DNA of 34,000 bases from an uncultured Bacteroidales bacterium (GTDB lineage: Bacteria > Bacteroidota > Bacteroidia > Bacteroidales > FEN-979): positions 1 through 34,000 of the forward strand of contig CAIYUC010000194.1 of the NCBI GenBank assembly GCA_903929315.1, in the 5' to 3' direction. Under the pieces are notes generated by a model. It did not search any database and was not told the DNA's origin. It was given only the letters and a program-made list of their open reading frames with translations. A program made the translations under genes and the position numbers. Shown piece after piece: positions 8,757 through 16,886 of the stretch (position 1 is the first letter of the stretch; each line of letters begins with the position of its first letter).

Positions 8757-9587
8757 ATGAAAAGTATCTTTTTCCCCTTCTTTTCATTTTCATTTTTTTG
8801 TTTTTTGCTTTTCCTGTTACCGGTCCGTGGCATTACCCAGCCTGGAGATGAAGTGAAAACGGATAACAAACCTGCTCATCCGGGCCAGTTCAGTTTTGGA
8901 GCAGACCTTGTGAGCCGGTATGTCTGGAGAGGGACGGATTATGGCAATTCACCGGCCATTCAACCGAATGTTTCATTTTCCATTGCCGGGTTTAAAATTA
9001 GTGCATGGGGTTCCTATGGGTTTGTTCCTTATTCCAGGAAAATAAATGACTCCACCACGAAGACAGTGGGGAACTTCGTCGAATCCGATTTCAATATCTC
9101 TTACACATTCAAGGGATTTACACTAATGGTGACCGACTATTTCTTCCCCAACCCTTTGTGCCCGAATGAAGATAACAGATATTTCAATTATGATAACAAG
9201 ACAACCGGTCATACATTTGAAGCAAGCCTGTCTTATTCGGGTCCGGAAAGATTCCCGATCCAGCTTTTTGCAGGAATGCATATTTATGGCGCCGACAAAG
9301 GAAAAGATTCAACAGGTGTATGCGGGGCAGGAAATAAAAATAATTATTCCAGCTATTTAGAGGCTTCGTACCAATTTACTATAAAAGGGATCGGGGTGAA
9401 GCCATTCATAGGGGGCATTCCCTATGAATCTTCGTGGTATGGACGGAGTGCAGGCATTGTCAATCTTGGGGTTACAATCTCAAAGAATATCCGGGTCACG
9501 CAGGATTTTTCCATACCTGTCTATACTTCAATTATAACAAACCCGCAGACTCAAAGTGTATTCTTTGTTTTTGGTTTAACACTTTAA
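8757..9587 (+). CDS. Outer-membrane beta-barrel protein, TorF/Gcw_chp-like putative porin
   Basis: A 276-residue exported protein. A strongly hydrophobic, Phe-rich signal peptide covers about the first 27 residues. The mature part is made of alternating amphipathic strands and ends in an aromatic/hydrophobic C-terminus (SVFFVFGLTL), as expected of an outer-membrane barrel. The segment SFGADLVSRYVWRGTDYG matches the start of the TorF/Gcw_chp family of putative porins, which share a Y-x-x-RG motif after the first strand. It precedes the ammonium transporter by 69 bp on the same strand, so it may provide an outer-membrane route for small nitrogenous solutes; that link is inferred from context. 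The family call is moderate, the barrel call strong. Confidence 0.75.
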   Translation: MKSIFFPFFSFSFFCFLLFLLPVRGITQPGDEVKTDNKPAHPGQFSFGADLVSRYVWRGTDYGNSPAIQPNVSFSIAGFKISAWGSYGFVPYSRKINDSTTKTVGNFVESDFNISYTFKGFTLMVTDYFFPNPLCPNEDNRYFNYDNKTTGHTFEASLSYSGPERFPIQLFAGMHIYGADKGKDSTGVCGAGNKNNYSSYLEASYQFTIKGIGVKPFIGGIPYESSWYGRSAGIVNLGVTISKNIRVTQDFSIPVYTSIITNPQTQSVFFVFGLTL

Positions 9588-9656
9588 CTAAAAATGGGTT
9601 GATTAAAAAGAAAAAATAACCACTAAATTTTAAATTATTCATTTAAATCAAAGAAC

Positions 9657-10886
9657 ATGGGAACAATCGACATTGGTTCGACCGGCTTTATGCTTCTTGC
9701 AGCAAGTCTGGTTATGTTAATGACACCTGCCCTGGCCTTATTTTACGGAGGCCTGGCAACGAAAAGAAACATACTGGGGATCATGATCCAGAGTTTTGCA
9801 TCCCTTGGCTGGACAACGGTTTTATGGTTTATTTTCGGGTATTCCCTCTGCTTTAGCGGTGGTGAAGGAGGATTTTTTGGAAATCTTGATAAGGCATTTC
9901 TGCACGGGGTTTCTATTGATTCGGTCTTTGCCGGAAATCACAAGATCCCGGAAATTGTATTTATTGCTTACCAGATGATGTTTGCTATCATCACACCTGC
10001 ATTGATAACGGGAGCGTTTGTAAACAGGGTTACATTCAAAGCTTACATGATCTTCCTGACATTATGGCAAATCCTGGTTTATTATCCGTTTGTGCATATG
10101 GTTTGGGGTGGCGGATTGCTTGCACAATGGGGAGTACTGGATTTTGCCGGCGGCATAGTGGTTCACTCCATTGCGGGATTTGCCGCACTTGCTTCGGTTT
10201 TTTACATTGGCGCCAGGGTTGATAAAAACTCGACCCCTAACAGCATACCATTGGTAGCTATCGGGACAGGATTACTGTGGTTCGGATGGTACGGATTCAA
10301 TGCAGGAAGTGAGTTGCAGGTTGACAAGATCACATCAATTGCATTTCTTAATACTGATGTAGCCGCTTCATTTGCAACCGCAGTGTGGGTCATCATTGAC
10401 TGGATCCGGGAAGGCAGGCCCAAATTACTTGGATTATTGACCGGGTCCATTGCTGGTCTTGCGTGTATCACTCCCTGTGCGGGTTATGTGCCTTTGTGGG
10501 CTTCCCCTATCATCGGATCCGCCGCTGCAATTTTTTGTTATCTTGCTGTCCAGATGAAGAATAAGATGAAATGGGACGATGCACTGGATGTCTGGGGTGT
10601 TCATGGTATCGGCGGTCTTCTTGGGATTATTTTACTGGGTGTTTTTGCTACGAAATCCATCAATCCTTCTGTAGTTTCCGAGGGACTTGCTTTTGGAAAT
10701 TCCACTTTCTTTTTAAAAGAGTTATTTGCGGGTCTTGCAGCCTGTGCTTATGCCTTCATTTTCACATGGATCATGCTGGCTCTGATAAATCTTGTTTTTA
10801 AAGTGAGGGTGAAAGAAGAAGAGGAGAAATTGGGGCTCGATATGTCACTGCATGGTGAACGAGCTTATGATGAAGGTGCATTATAA
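9657..10886 (+). CDS. amt: Ammonium transporter (Amt family)
   Basis: A 409-residue inner-membrane channel for ammonium/ammonia with about eleven hydrophobic segments and no cleavable signal. The twin pore histidines are visible as H170 (GIVVHSIAG) and H316 (DVWGVHGIGG). The conserved MTPALALFYGGL start, the gate-region aromatics (MMFAIITPAL, F109) and GLLWFGWYGFNAGS are all present. The length is normal for the family. In many bacteria a P-II regulator gene (glnK/glnB) follows amt, but none is found here: the gene is closed by a terminator and then by repeats. Expression with the barrel gene upstream is likely. Confidence 0.96.
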   Translation: MGTIDIGSTGFMLLAASLVMLMTPALALFYGGLATKRNILGIMIQSFASLGWTTVLWFIFGYSLCFSGGEGGFFGNLDKAFLHGVSIDSVFAGNHKIPEIVFIAYQMMFAIITPALITGAFVNRVTFKAYMIFLTLWQILVYYPFVHMVWGGGLLAQWGVLDFAGGIVVHSIAGFAALASVFYIGARVDKNSTPNSIPLVAIGTGLLWFGWYGFNAGSELQVDKITSIAFLNTDVAASFATAVWVIIDWIREGRPKLLGLLTGSIAGLACITPCAGYVPLWASPIIGSAAAIFCYLAVQMKNKMKWDDALDVWGVHGIGGLLGIILLGVFATKSINPSVVSEGLAFGNSTFFLKELFAGLAACAYAFIFTWIMLALINLVFKVRVKEEEEKLGLDMSLHGERAYDEGAL

Positions 10887-10908
10887 TTATTGTTGTTAAT
10901 TCCGGTAT

Positions 10909-10950
10909 AAACCCTGTTCGCTGTTTTCGGCGGGCAGGGTTTTTAATTTT
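10909..10950 (+). terminator. Rho-independent terminator after amt
   Basis: The arms AAACCCTG (10909-10916) and CAGGGTTT (10935-10942) pair perfectly, with a further CGC/GCG step inside, and are followed by a T-rich tract (TTTTTAATTTT). It lies 23 bp past the amt stop and points in the same direction. Confidence 0.75.
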
Positions 10951-10967
10951 ATAGCATCCTCTTTTCA

Positions 10968-11007
10968 ACTTTGTGACTTTATGGCTTTATGACTTTGAGA
11001 CTTTGTG
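10968..11007 (+). repeat. 8-bp tandem repeat (ACTTTGTG x5)
   Basis: Five contiguous octamers: ACTTTGTG, ACTTTATG, GCTTTATG, ACTTTGAG, ACTTTGTG. They lie between the amt terminator and the promoter of the next operon. Similar words (TTTGTGTGACTTTGTGG) recur at about 29610-29630. Confidence 0.8.
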
Positions 11008-11073
11008 ACTTATTTAATCAAGGTTCATGAAATTTGAAATTCCCGAATAAGAACAGTTCCTTAAAAATAATTT

Positions 11074-11081
11074 TACCTTTG
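11074..11081 (+). promoter_or_regulatory. Probable -7 promoter element of the pan operon
   Basis: TACCTTTG matches the Bacteroidota -7 consensus TAnnTTTG and ends 23 bp before the start codon of the first gene. The -33 region, about 20 bp upstream, has no good TTTG match, so only one half of the promoter is convincing. Confidence 0.45.
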
Positions 11082-11104
11082 ATCACTTTTTTTAAAATGT
11101 CATC

Positions 11105-11620
11105 ATGAAAAAATCATTTTTCAGCATAGTGCTGTTGTTTTATTGTATTTGTTCCTTCTCCCAAACGGACGAGTATAACCAGAATATAATGGATACCAAA
11201 GCAGACCAGGAGATCCTTATCGGATATTGCACACGGGATGGACTGGTATCATCTCCTTTTTCATCCTACTTTAAGGCCGGGTATGCAAAATACAAACCTG
11301 ATCCGGCAATACTTAAGGAAATGCGGCCAAAAATCAATGGAGTAACGATTACCATTATCATGGGAACATGGTGCAGTGACAGCCAGGAACAGGTTCCCCG
11401 GTTTTTCCGGATCCTTGATAGCCTTCGGGTTTATATTGAACCTTTAACTATTATTTGTGTGAACAAAGACAAGCAAGGTGGCACCGTTTCATTGGAAGGC
11501 TTGAATCTTGAAAAAGTTCCTACGTTCATCTTTTACAGGGATAAGAAAGAGCTCGGGCGGATCATTGAAAGCCCGACCGGGACGTTGGAAAAGGATATGC
11601 TGGCGATCGTTTCAAAATAA
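11105..11620 (+). CDS. Exported thioredoxin-fold protein with CxxS site
   Basis: A 171-residue protein with an N-terminal signal peptide (MKKSFFSIVLLFYCICSFSQ), so probably periplasmic. The thioredoxin fold is indicated by a beta strand (VTITIIMGTWC), an active-site helix and a cis-proline segment (EKVPTFIFYRD). The active site is WCSDSQEQVP, where the second cysteine of CxxC is replaced by serine. A monothiol site suits isomerase-like, peroxide-linked or purely binding roles better than disulfide reduction. It is the first gene of a seven-gene run, with panC only 5 bp downstream, but has no obvious mechanistic tie to pantothenate. The partner is unknown. Confidence 0.8.
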   Translation: MKKSFFSIVLLFYCICSFSQTDEYNQNIMDTKADQEILIGYCTRDGLVSSPFSSYFKAGYAKYKPDPAILKEMRPKINGVTITIIMGTWCSDSQEQVPRFFRILDSLRVYIEPLTIICVNKDKQGGTVSLEGLNLEKVPTFIFYRDKKELGRIIESPTGTLEKDMLAIVSK

Positions 11621-11625
11621 TACCG

Positions 11626-12477
11626 GTGAAGCAGTTTTCGTTGATCAAAGACCTGAGAAAGGAACTCAGTAAAGAGCGGAAGAAAGGGAAAACAATCGGT
11701 TTTGTTCCCACTATGGGAGCATTACATGAAGGTCATCTGTCACTTCTCAACCGGTCAAAGGCTGAAAATGATATTACCGTTTGCAGCATTTTTGTGAACC
11801 CGGTCCAGTTCAACAATAAAAATGATCTGGAGCTATACCCGAGAAACCTGGCACAAGACCTGAAAATCCTGGAAAAAACCGGTTGTGACCTGACATTTGC
11901 TCCGGAAGTCATCGAGATGTATCCCGAAGGATTACCGGATCATTTTACGATCGATTTCGGATACCTGGAAAGAACGCTGGAAGGCAAATTCCGTCAGGGA
12001 CATTTTAAAGGTGTTGCTATTGTCGTTAAAAAATTGTTAGATATTGTTGAACCGCATAAAGCCTATTTCGGCAAGAAGGACTATCAGCAGCTGCTGATCA
12101 TCCGGCAGCTGGCGGCCCGGCTTCAGCTTCCGGTGGAGATCATTGCATGCGAGACCATGCGTGAACCGGACGGCCTGGCCATGAGCTCCCGGAATTTACG
12201 CCTGACCATCGGTGAAAGAAAGATTGCCCCGGTAATTTATGAAGTACTTTCATATGTGAAAGATAATTCCGGAATAATGTCTGTTAAAAAACTGAAGAAT
12301 TGGGCCATAAAGAAAATTCAGAAGAATCCCGGGTTGATCGTCGAATACTTTGAAATAGCAGATAATGAGACACTTCTCCCTATTGTAAAATGGGATCAAA
12401 AAGAAAAAGCCATAGCTTGCACCTCAATATATCTTGGGGATGTACGTCTCATCGACAATATAGAACTTTTTTCATAA
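11626..12477 (+). CDS. panC: Pantothenate synthetase (pantoate--beta-alanine ligase)
   Basis: A 283-residue cytoplasmic enzyme that joins pantoate and beta-alanine with ATP to make pantothenate, the precursor of coenzyme A. The nucleotidyltransferase signature H34-E-G-H37 lies in FVPTMGALHEGHLSLL. NPVQFNN, RQGHFKGVA, FGKKDYQQ and the KMSKS-like MSSRN segment are also present. The start is GTG at 11626, 5 bp after the preceding stop; the frame aligns with the family from its first residue (MKQFSLIKDLR). panD follows after 12 bp, so the beta-alanine supplier and user are co-expressed. Confidence 0.97.
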   Translation: MKQFSLIKDLRKELSKERKKGKTIGFVPTMGALHEGHLSLLNRSKAENDITVCSIFVNPVQFNNKNDLELYPRNLAQDLKILEKTGCDLTFAPEVIEMYPEGLPDHFTIDFGYLERTLEGKFRQGHFKGVAIVVKKLLDIVEPHKAYFGKKDYQQLLIIRQLAARLQLPVEIIACETMREPDGLAMSSRNLRLTIGERKIAPVIYEVLSYVKDNSGIMSVKKLKNWAIKKIQKNPGLIVEYFEIADNETLLPIVKWDQKEKAIACTSIYLGDVRLIDNIELFS

Positions 12478-12489
12478 CTTTGCAGGCGT

Positions 12490-12855
12490 ATGCAAATCGA
12501 AGTACTTAAATCGAAAATCCACAGGGCTACCGTAACTATGGCCGATATTAATTATGTCGGCAGCATTACGCTCGACGAAACCTTGATCGAAGCAGCAAAC
12601 CTCCTGGAGTTTGAAAAGGTCCAGGTCTTGAACATCAATACCGGTGAACGCATCGAGACCTATGTCATTAAAGGAAAGAGAGGAAGTGGTGTGGTTTGTT
12701 TAAATGGCGCGGCCGCCCGTAAATTCCTTCCCGGCGATATTATTATTGTCGCATCTTACGCACTCATGGACTTTGAAAATGCCAGGATTTTCAAGCCTTC
12801 TCTTATATTCCCTGATAAAGACAACAAACTCCCCAAGAATAAAACTGCAAAATAA
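12490..12855 (+). CDS. panD: Aspartate 1-decarboxylase
   Basis: A 121-residue pyruvoyl-dependent enzyme that decarboxylates aspartate to beta-alanine for panC. The self-processing site G24-S25 is visible in NYVGSITLD; cleavage there creates the pyruvoyl group from Ser25. Lys9 (VLKSKIHRA) and the NGAAARKF segment are conserved. Length is typical, with a short Lys-rich tail ([12 protein letters not shown]). The stop shares one base with the next start (TAATG), which suggests translational coupling to the flippase-like gene. Confidence 0.97.
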   Translation: MQIEVLKSKIHRATVTMADINYVGSITLDETLIEAANLLEFEKVQVLNINTGERIETYVIKGKRGSGVVCLNGAAARKFLPGDIIIVASYALMDFENARIFKPSLIFPDKDNKLPKNKTAK

Positions 12856-13898
12856 TGGCTTTTTTCAACGCTGAAGCAACTTCTTTTAAAAGCAGGATTC
12901 TGACTTTTGTGAAATTCGTTTTCTTTCTCGGGCTGGGTATTTTTATCATCTGGCTTTCCCTTAAAGGCCTTTCACTATCTGAAAAACATAAGATCCTTGA
13001 GTCGTTTAAAATTGCCAATTATTACTGGGTGGTTCTTGCTATTGTGCTGGGTATTTTCAGCCATCTCCTGAGAACGCTGCGTTGGAGGATCTTCCTGGAA
13101 CCCCTGGGATATTTACCTTCTGTAAAAAATACGTTTTATGCAGTGATGATCGGTTATTTCGCAAATATGGCTTTCCCCCGTCTCGGAGAAGTCACACGTT
13201 GTGGAATTCTTGCGAAATATGAAAAGATCCCTTTCCAAAAATCATTCGGAACGGTAGTTACGGAAAGGGCTTTGGATATGATTATGTTTATCCTGTTATT
13301 CTTTTTGACGATTTTTACACAGATCGGCACGATTGCAAATTATCTCAATAATAATGTATATCCGAAATTAAACAGTAAGTTTTCTAATCCGTTTTCACAT
13401 CCTGCAGTGATTTTAGGTGCAATCGGTTTTTTTGTCGTTTTGATCATATTCTTCATCGTTTTCAGGAAAAAAATCAGTCATTCAAAAATTTATCAAAAGA
13501 TAAAAAAACTGGTCATTGGTTTTTGGGAAGGACTGAAATCACTGAGCCAGATCAAAAGACCTTTCCTTTTTATCATCTATACTTTTTCCATCTGGATCCT
13601 TTATTTTTTTATGTTATATGTGTGTTTCTTTTCACTATCCGAAACCAGTTCTCTTGGTCTTGGAGCAGGATTATCAGCCCTGGTGCTGGGAAGCGCAGGA
13701 ATTATCATCACACCCGGGGGAATCGGTCTTTACCCTGTTATTATCCAGGAGACATTATACCTGTATCATATATCCAATACAACAGGTCTTGCATTGGGTT
13801 GGATCGCATGGACTGCGCAAACGGTAATGATCCTGACAGTAGGCGGGATATCACTTATCCTTCTTTCATTCAATAAAACGGCAAATGAACAAACTTGA
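12855..13898 (+). CDS. Flippase-like integral membrane protein (UPF0104/YbhN family)
   Basis: A 347-residue inner-membrane protein with about eight hydrophobic segments, of the lysylphosphatidylglycerol synthase transmembrane/YbhN (TIGR00374) family. Visible signatures are HLLRTLRWRIFLEPLG near residue 72, GYFANMAFPRLGEVTRC near 107, and TERALDMIMF near 136. The late segment TPGGIGLYPVIIQ is the typical family glycine/proline motif. Members are proposed to flip lipids or lipid-linked sugars, but there is no aminoacyl-transferase domain here. It overlaps panD by 1 bp and rfaE2 by 14 bp. The adjacency to an LPS heptose gene is compatible with an envelope role, by inference. Confidence 0.85.
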   Translation: MAFFNAEATSFKSRILTFVKFVFFLGLGIFIIWLSLKGLSLSEKHKILESFKIANYYWVVLAIVLGIFSHLLRTLRWRIFLEPLGYLPSVKNTFYAVMIGYFANMAFPRLGEVTRCGILAKYEKIPFQKSFGTVVTERALDMIMFILLFFLTIFTQIGTIANYLNNNVYPKLNSKFSNPFSHPAVILGAIGFFVVLIIFFIVFRKKISHSKIYQKIKKLVIGFWEGLKSLSQIKRPFLFIIYTFSIWILYFFMLYVCFFSLSETSSLGLGAGLSALVLGSAGIIITPGGIGLYPVIIQETLYLYHISNTTGLALGWIAWTAQTVMILTVGGISLILLSFNKTANEQT

Positions 13899-14385
13899 TT
13901 TCCTGAAGACGCGGATATTTACGTGGGAAGATATTGAGAAACAATGTAATATCTGGCGTTTTAAGGATAAAAATATCGTCTTTACCAATGGATGTTTCGA
14001 TCTCCTTCATCTCGGGCATATTGAATACCTGATAAAAGCATCCGTATTTGGAGGGGCATTGATCATCGGGATGAATTCGGATGCTTCCATAAGAAAGATC
14101 AAAGGAGAAAACCGGCCAATCATGGATGAAAATTCAAGAGCCATGGTATTATCTTCATTACGATTTGTGGATGCCGTCGTATTATTTGACCAGGAAACAC
14201 CCTATGAGCTGATAAAACTGATTCAACCCGATATTCTTGTTAAAGGGGAGGATTATAAAGTCGAAGAAATTGTTGGACATGACATTGTTCAGGCTCATGG
14301 CGGAAAAGTCATTGCCATTGAGCTGACCGAAGGGTATTCCACATCCTCCGTTATAGAACATATCCTTTCCCTTTATAAAACCTAA
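13885..14385 (+). CDS. rfaE2: D-glycero-beta-D-manno-heptose 1-phosphate adenylyltransferase
   Basis: A 166-residue cytidylyltransferase-fold enzyme that adenylates heptose 1-phosphate to ADP-heptose for the LPS inner core. It corresponds to the C-terminal half of HldE (a stand-alone RfaE2). The signature is FTNGCFDLLHLGHIEYL with H42 and H45 of HxGH. NSDASIRKIKGENRP, ILVKGEDY and the C-terminal GYSTSSVIEHI (the ISST-like motif) complete the family pattern. No kinase half (RfaE1) or other heptose gene is in the window. It starts inside the end of the flippase-like gene (14-bp overlap) and precedes radA by 15 bp. Confidence 0.93.
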   Translation: MNKLDFLKTRIFTWEDIEKQCNIWRFKDKNIVFTNGCFDLLHLGHIEYLIKASVFGGALIIGMNSDASIRKIKGENRPIMDENSRAMVLSSLRFVDAVVLFDQETPYELIKLIQPDILVKGEDYKVEEIVGHDIVQAHGGKVIAIELTEGYSTSSVIEHILSLYKT

Positions 14386-14400
14386 TGCCACCTTGACGGA

Positions 14401-15768
14401 ATGGTTAAAGCAAAAACAACCTTCTTCTGCCGGAATTGTGGCGCCCAGTCTTTAAAATGGATTGGCAGATGCCCGTCATGCGGTGAATGGAATACCTTTA
14501 TCGAAGAAGTCATTCAACGCGAAAAAAAAGGTTCAGCTGTCTCCGCAATAAAGGAAACCAAAGCTGCGATCCCAGTCCGGATTTCGGAAGTTACGCTCAG
14601 CAGCGAACACCGGATCGACATCCGGGATCAGGAACTCAACAGGGTGCTGGGTGGGGGTTTGGTTCCTGGTTCGGTTGTGCTGATCGGCGGAGAACCGGGT
14701 ATCGGCAAATCGACCCTGATGCTCCAGGTCGCCCTCCATTGTAAAGATCTGAAAGTCCTTTATATCAGCGGAGAGGAAAGCGAAGAACAGATCCGGATGA
14801 GAGCCGAAAGGACCGGGATGCATAACAACGATTGTTTCATCCTGACAGAAACCTCCCTGGAAGCTGTTTTTCAGCAACTCAATACCTTAAAACCAGGAAT
14901 GGTGATCATTGATTCGATCCAGACCCTTCAAACAGATATAATTGATTCCTCTGCCGGAAGTATCTCACAGATCAGGGAATGCGCTGCTGAAATGCATCGT
15001 TATTCAAAGATCACGGGGACGCCTGTTTTTCTCATTGGCCATATTACGAAAGATGGCACTCTTGCCGGCCCTAAAATACTTGAGCACATGGTTGATACCG
15101 TGCTGAATTTTGAAGGTGACAGGAATTACGGATACCGTATCCTGCGGGCTGCAAAGAACAGGTTCGGATCAACTTCTGAATTAGGGATCTATGAAATGCA
15201 GGATAATGGATTGCGTGAAGTCTCAAATCCCTCAGAGATCCTGATCTCCCAGCGTGATGAAGAAGTTAGCGGGATCGCAATTGCAGCAACGGTCGAGGGG
15301 CTGCGTCCCATGCTCATCGAAACCCAGGCGCTGGTCAGTTCCGCAGCTTATGGAACGCCGCAACGGTCTGCTACCGGATTCGATGCCAAAAGGTTGAATA
15401 TGCTCCTTGCAGTCCTGGAAAAAAGAAGCGGGTTCAGACTGGGAATTAAAGATGTCTTCCTGAATATTGCAGGAGGTATTAAAGTGGATGACCCGGCTAT
15501 CGATCTTGCTGTCGTGGCAGCTGTGCTCTCATCAAATGAGGATATACCTGTGGATATGAAGACATGCTTTGCCGGAGAGGTAGGACTCTCAGGTGAAATT
15601 CGTGGCGTTACCAGGATAGGACAACGGATAACAGAAGCTGAGAAACTCGGCTTTACAAGGATCTTAATCTCCCATTACAACCGGAAAGGGTTGGATCAGA
15701 AAAAGCCTTCAATTAAGGTCGTTCCGGTAAGAAAAATAGCAGAGCTTTACACGCTTTTATTCGCCTGA
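14401..15768 (+). CDS. radA: DNA repair protein RadA (Sms)
   Basis: A 455-residue RecA-like ATPase that promotes branch migration of recombination intermediates. A zinc finger is formed by C10, C13, C24 and C27. Walker A is GGEPGIGKS (96-104) and Walker B is in GMVIIDSIQT. The family hallmark KNRFGS starts at K252. The C-terminal third is the Lon-protease-like domain (GGIKVDDPAIDLAVVAAV, GEVGLSGEIRGV). Length and domain order are canonical. The next gene starts 2 bp after the stop. Confidence 0.97.
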   Translation: MVKAKTTFFCRNCGAQSLKWIGRCPSCGEWNTFIEEVIQREKKGSAVSAIKETKAAIPVRISEVTLSSEHRIDIRDQELNRVLGGGLVPGSVVLIGGEPGIGKSTLMLQVALHCKDLKVLYISGEESEEQIRMRAERTGMHNNDCFILTETSLEAVFQQLNTLKPGMVIIDSIQTLQTDIIDSSAGSISQIRECAAEMHRYSKITGTPVFLIGHITKDGTLAGPKILEHMVDTVLNFEGDRNYGYRILRAAKNRFGSTSELGIYEMQDNGLREVSNPSEILISQRDEEVSGIAIAATVEGLRPMLIETQALVSSAAYGTPQRSATGFDAKRLNMLLAVLEKRSGFRLGIKDVFLNIAGGIKVDDPAIDLAVVAAVLSSNEDIPVDMKTCFAGEVGLSGEIRGVTRIGQRITEAEKLGFTRILISHYNRKGLDQKKPSIKVVPVRKIAELYTLLFA

Positions 15769-15770
15769 AA

Positions 15771-16232
15771 ATGAAAAGCCGCCTGCTGACAAATCCATCG
15801 GAGATAACTGATATCATTAAAAAATGCCTGTTTTGTCATGTCGCGATGGTGGATCAGAACGGATTGCCATATGTTCTACCATTCAATTTTGGTTATGATG
15901 AAGGCGTGATCTATTTACATTCTTCCCAACACGGAAAAAAGATCGATATACTGAAAAATAACAATAATGTTAGTGTAGTGTTCAGCGCTGATCACCTGCT
16001 TCGTTTCCAAAGCGAAGATGTTGCCTGCAGCTATTCTATGAAATACCGCAGCGTTCTTGCATCCGGAAAAGCAGAATTCATTGAAGATCCGGATCAGAAG
16101 ATGATTGCACTGAATTTTATTATGAAACAATACACGCAAAAGGAATTCCTTTTTAATCTTCCATCCATCAAGGAGGTATGTTGTTGGAAGGTGCGGGTTG
16201 AAAAGATCGAGGGAAGAGTTTACGGGTATTAA
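15771..16232 (+). CDS. Pyridoxamine 5'-phosphate oxidase-like FMN-binding split-barrel protein
   Basis: A 153-residue protein of the NimA/pyridoxamine-phosphate-oxidase-like family. The pattern LFCHVAMVDQNGLPYVLPFNFGY, then IYLHSSQHGKKIDILKNN and VSVVFSADH, then YRSVLASGKAEFIED is the standard order of strands around the FMN phosphate site. Members reduce small molecules or bind flavin or F420; those related to Nim have been linked to nitroimidazole reduction, but the substrate here cannot be assigned. It starts 2 bp after radA and is the last gene of the pan-rad run. Confidence 0.85.
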   Translation: MKSRLLTNPSEITDIIKKCLFCHVAMVDQNGLPYVLPFNFGYDEGVIYLHSSQHGKKIDILKNNNNVSVVFSADHLLRFQSEDVACSYSMKYRSVLASGKAEFIEDPDQKMIALNFIMKQYTQKEFLFNLPSIKEVCCWKVRVEKIEGRVYGY

Positions 16233-16299
16233 TTTCTCTTATATTTTATATCCTTTTTATTCCATTCTTAGTTGGATTTTTTTGAGGTTCCGGGTTGTT

Positions 16300-16329
16300 A
16301 AAGACTTTCACCGCCAAGACGCCAAGACG
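16300..16329. repeat. Left inverted repeat of the GxxExxY unit
   Basis: It reads AAAGACTTTC followed by ACCGCCAAGACGCCAAGACG. The next three bases (16330-16332) are the TAG stop of the GxxExxY gene on the minus strand. It lies 67 bp after the stop of the FMN-binding gene, so it sits at a convergent junction. Confidence 0.85.
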
Positions 16330-16716
16330 CTAAAAATTGTTTACATAGCGATGAATCCCTTCTTTAAAAGCAGGCACATTAAAATTGATAAGAAATCCTA
16401 ATCTTTTAGCGGACAACTTTAAGTTGGAGATTAATTGTACGGTATGCACAGGTAGTAGAATTTCAACTGCTTTGACTTCTATTATTATCTCGTTTTCGAC
16501 AAGAATATCAATTCGGAAATCTTTATCTAACTTATTACCCCGATAATGAAGAGAAAAAAAGACTTCCTGTACCGCATTGATTCCTCTTAGTTTCAATTCT
16601 TCCATTAGACAAAATACGTAAACTGATTCAAGAAGGCCAGGGCCGAGTTCTTTATGAACTCTGTATCCTGCATCAACTAATTGATGTGCATAATGATCGA
16701 TTTTTTGATTTTCCAT
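16330..16716 (-). CDS. GxxExxY protein (PD-(D/E)xK nuclease-fold family)
   Basis: A 128-residue protein of the GxxExxY family (TIGR04256). The name-giving motif is G27-LL-E30-SV-Y33 in KELGPGLLESVY. The core of a PD-(D/E)xK fold follows: D70 (FRIDILVEN), then E80-V-K82 (EIIIEVKAVE) and Q94 (HTVQLISNLK), so the usual metal-binding and catalytic residues look intact. The family is widespread in environmental bacteria, often in several copies per genome, and its function is not established. The gene lies entirely between near-identical inverted repeats and its TAG stop abuts the left one. It is oriented against both neighbours. The call to the family is strong; nuclease activity is inferred. Confidence 0.9.
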   Translation of the reverse strand: MENQKIDHYAHQLVDAGYRVHKELGPGLLESVYVFCLMEELKLRGINAVQEVFFSLHYRGNKLDKDFRIDILVENEIIIEVKAVEILLPVHTVQLISNLKLSAKRLGFLINFNVPAFKEGIHRYVNNF

Positions 16717-16797
16717 ATATCAATTGTTGGTTAAATAATTATGTTCCTTTATCAGCTTATAAGTAAAAGGTAATACAATAAAATTGAATTTTTTTTT

Positions 16798-16827
16798 CGC
16801 CTTGGCGTCTTGGCGGTAAAAGTCTTT
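16798..16827. repeat. Right inverted repeat of the GxxExxY unit
   Basis: It reads CGCCTTGGCGTCTTGGCGGT followed by AAAAGTCTTT. Its reverse complement matches the left repeat at 28 of 30 positions. It lies 81 bp upstream of the GxxExxY start codon and is preceded by a run of nine T. Confidence 0.85.
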
Positions 16828-16886
16828 CGGCCTTGATTACTTGTAAAAAATTAAAAATCACAGCCGATAACCAAATTCTTTTTATT

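Larger units (their letters stand above)
16300..16827. mobile_element. Candidate mini-element: GxxExxY gene between 30-bp inverted repeats
   Basis: Two 30-bp inverted repeats (16300-16329 and 16798-16827) match at 28 of 30 positions and enclose a single 128-codon gene. Both differences are transitions (C/T and A/G). The outer ends read AAAGACTTT. The stop codon of the gene directly abuts the left repeat. No transposase and no clear target-site duplication are visible, so movement is inferred from the layout and from related copies at 18880-18931 and 19705-19730. The whole unit is 528 bp. Confidence 0.55.

Noticed and set aside
16290-16840. Target-site duplication around the GxxExxY unit
   Set aside because: The bases just outside the two repeats (GGGTTGTT and CGGCCTTG) do not match.
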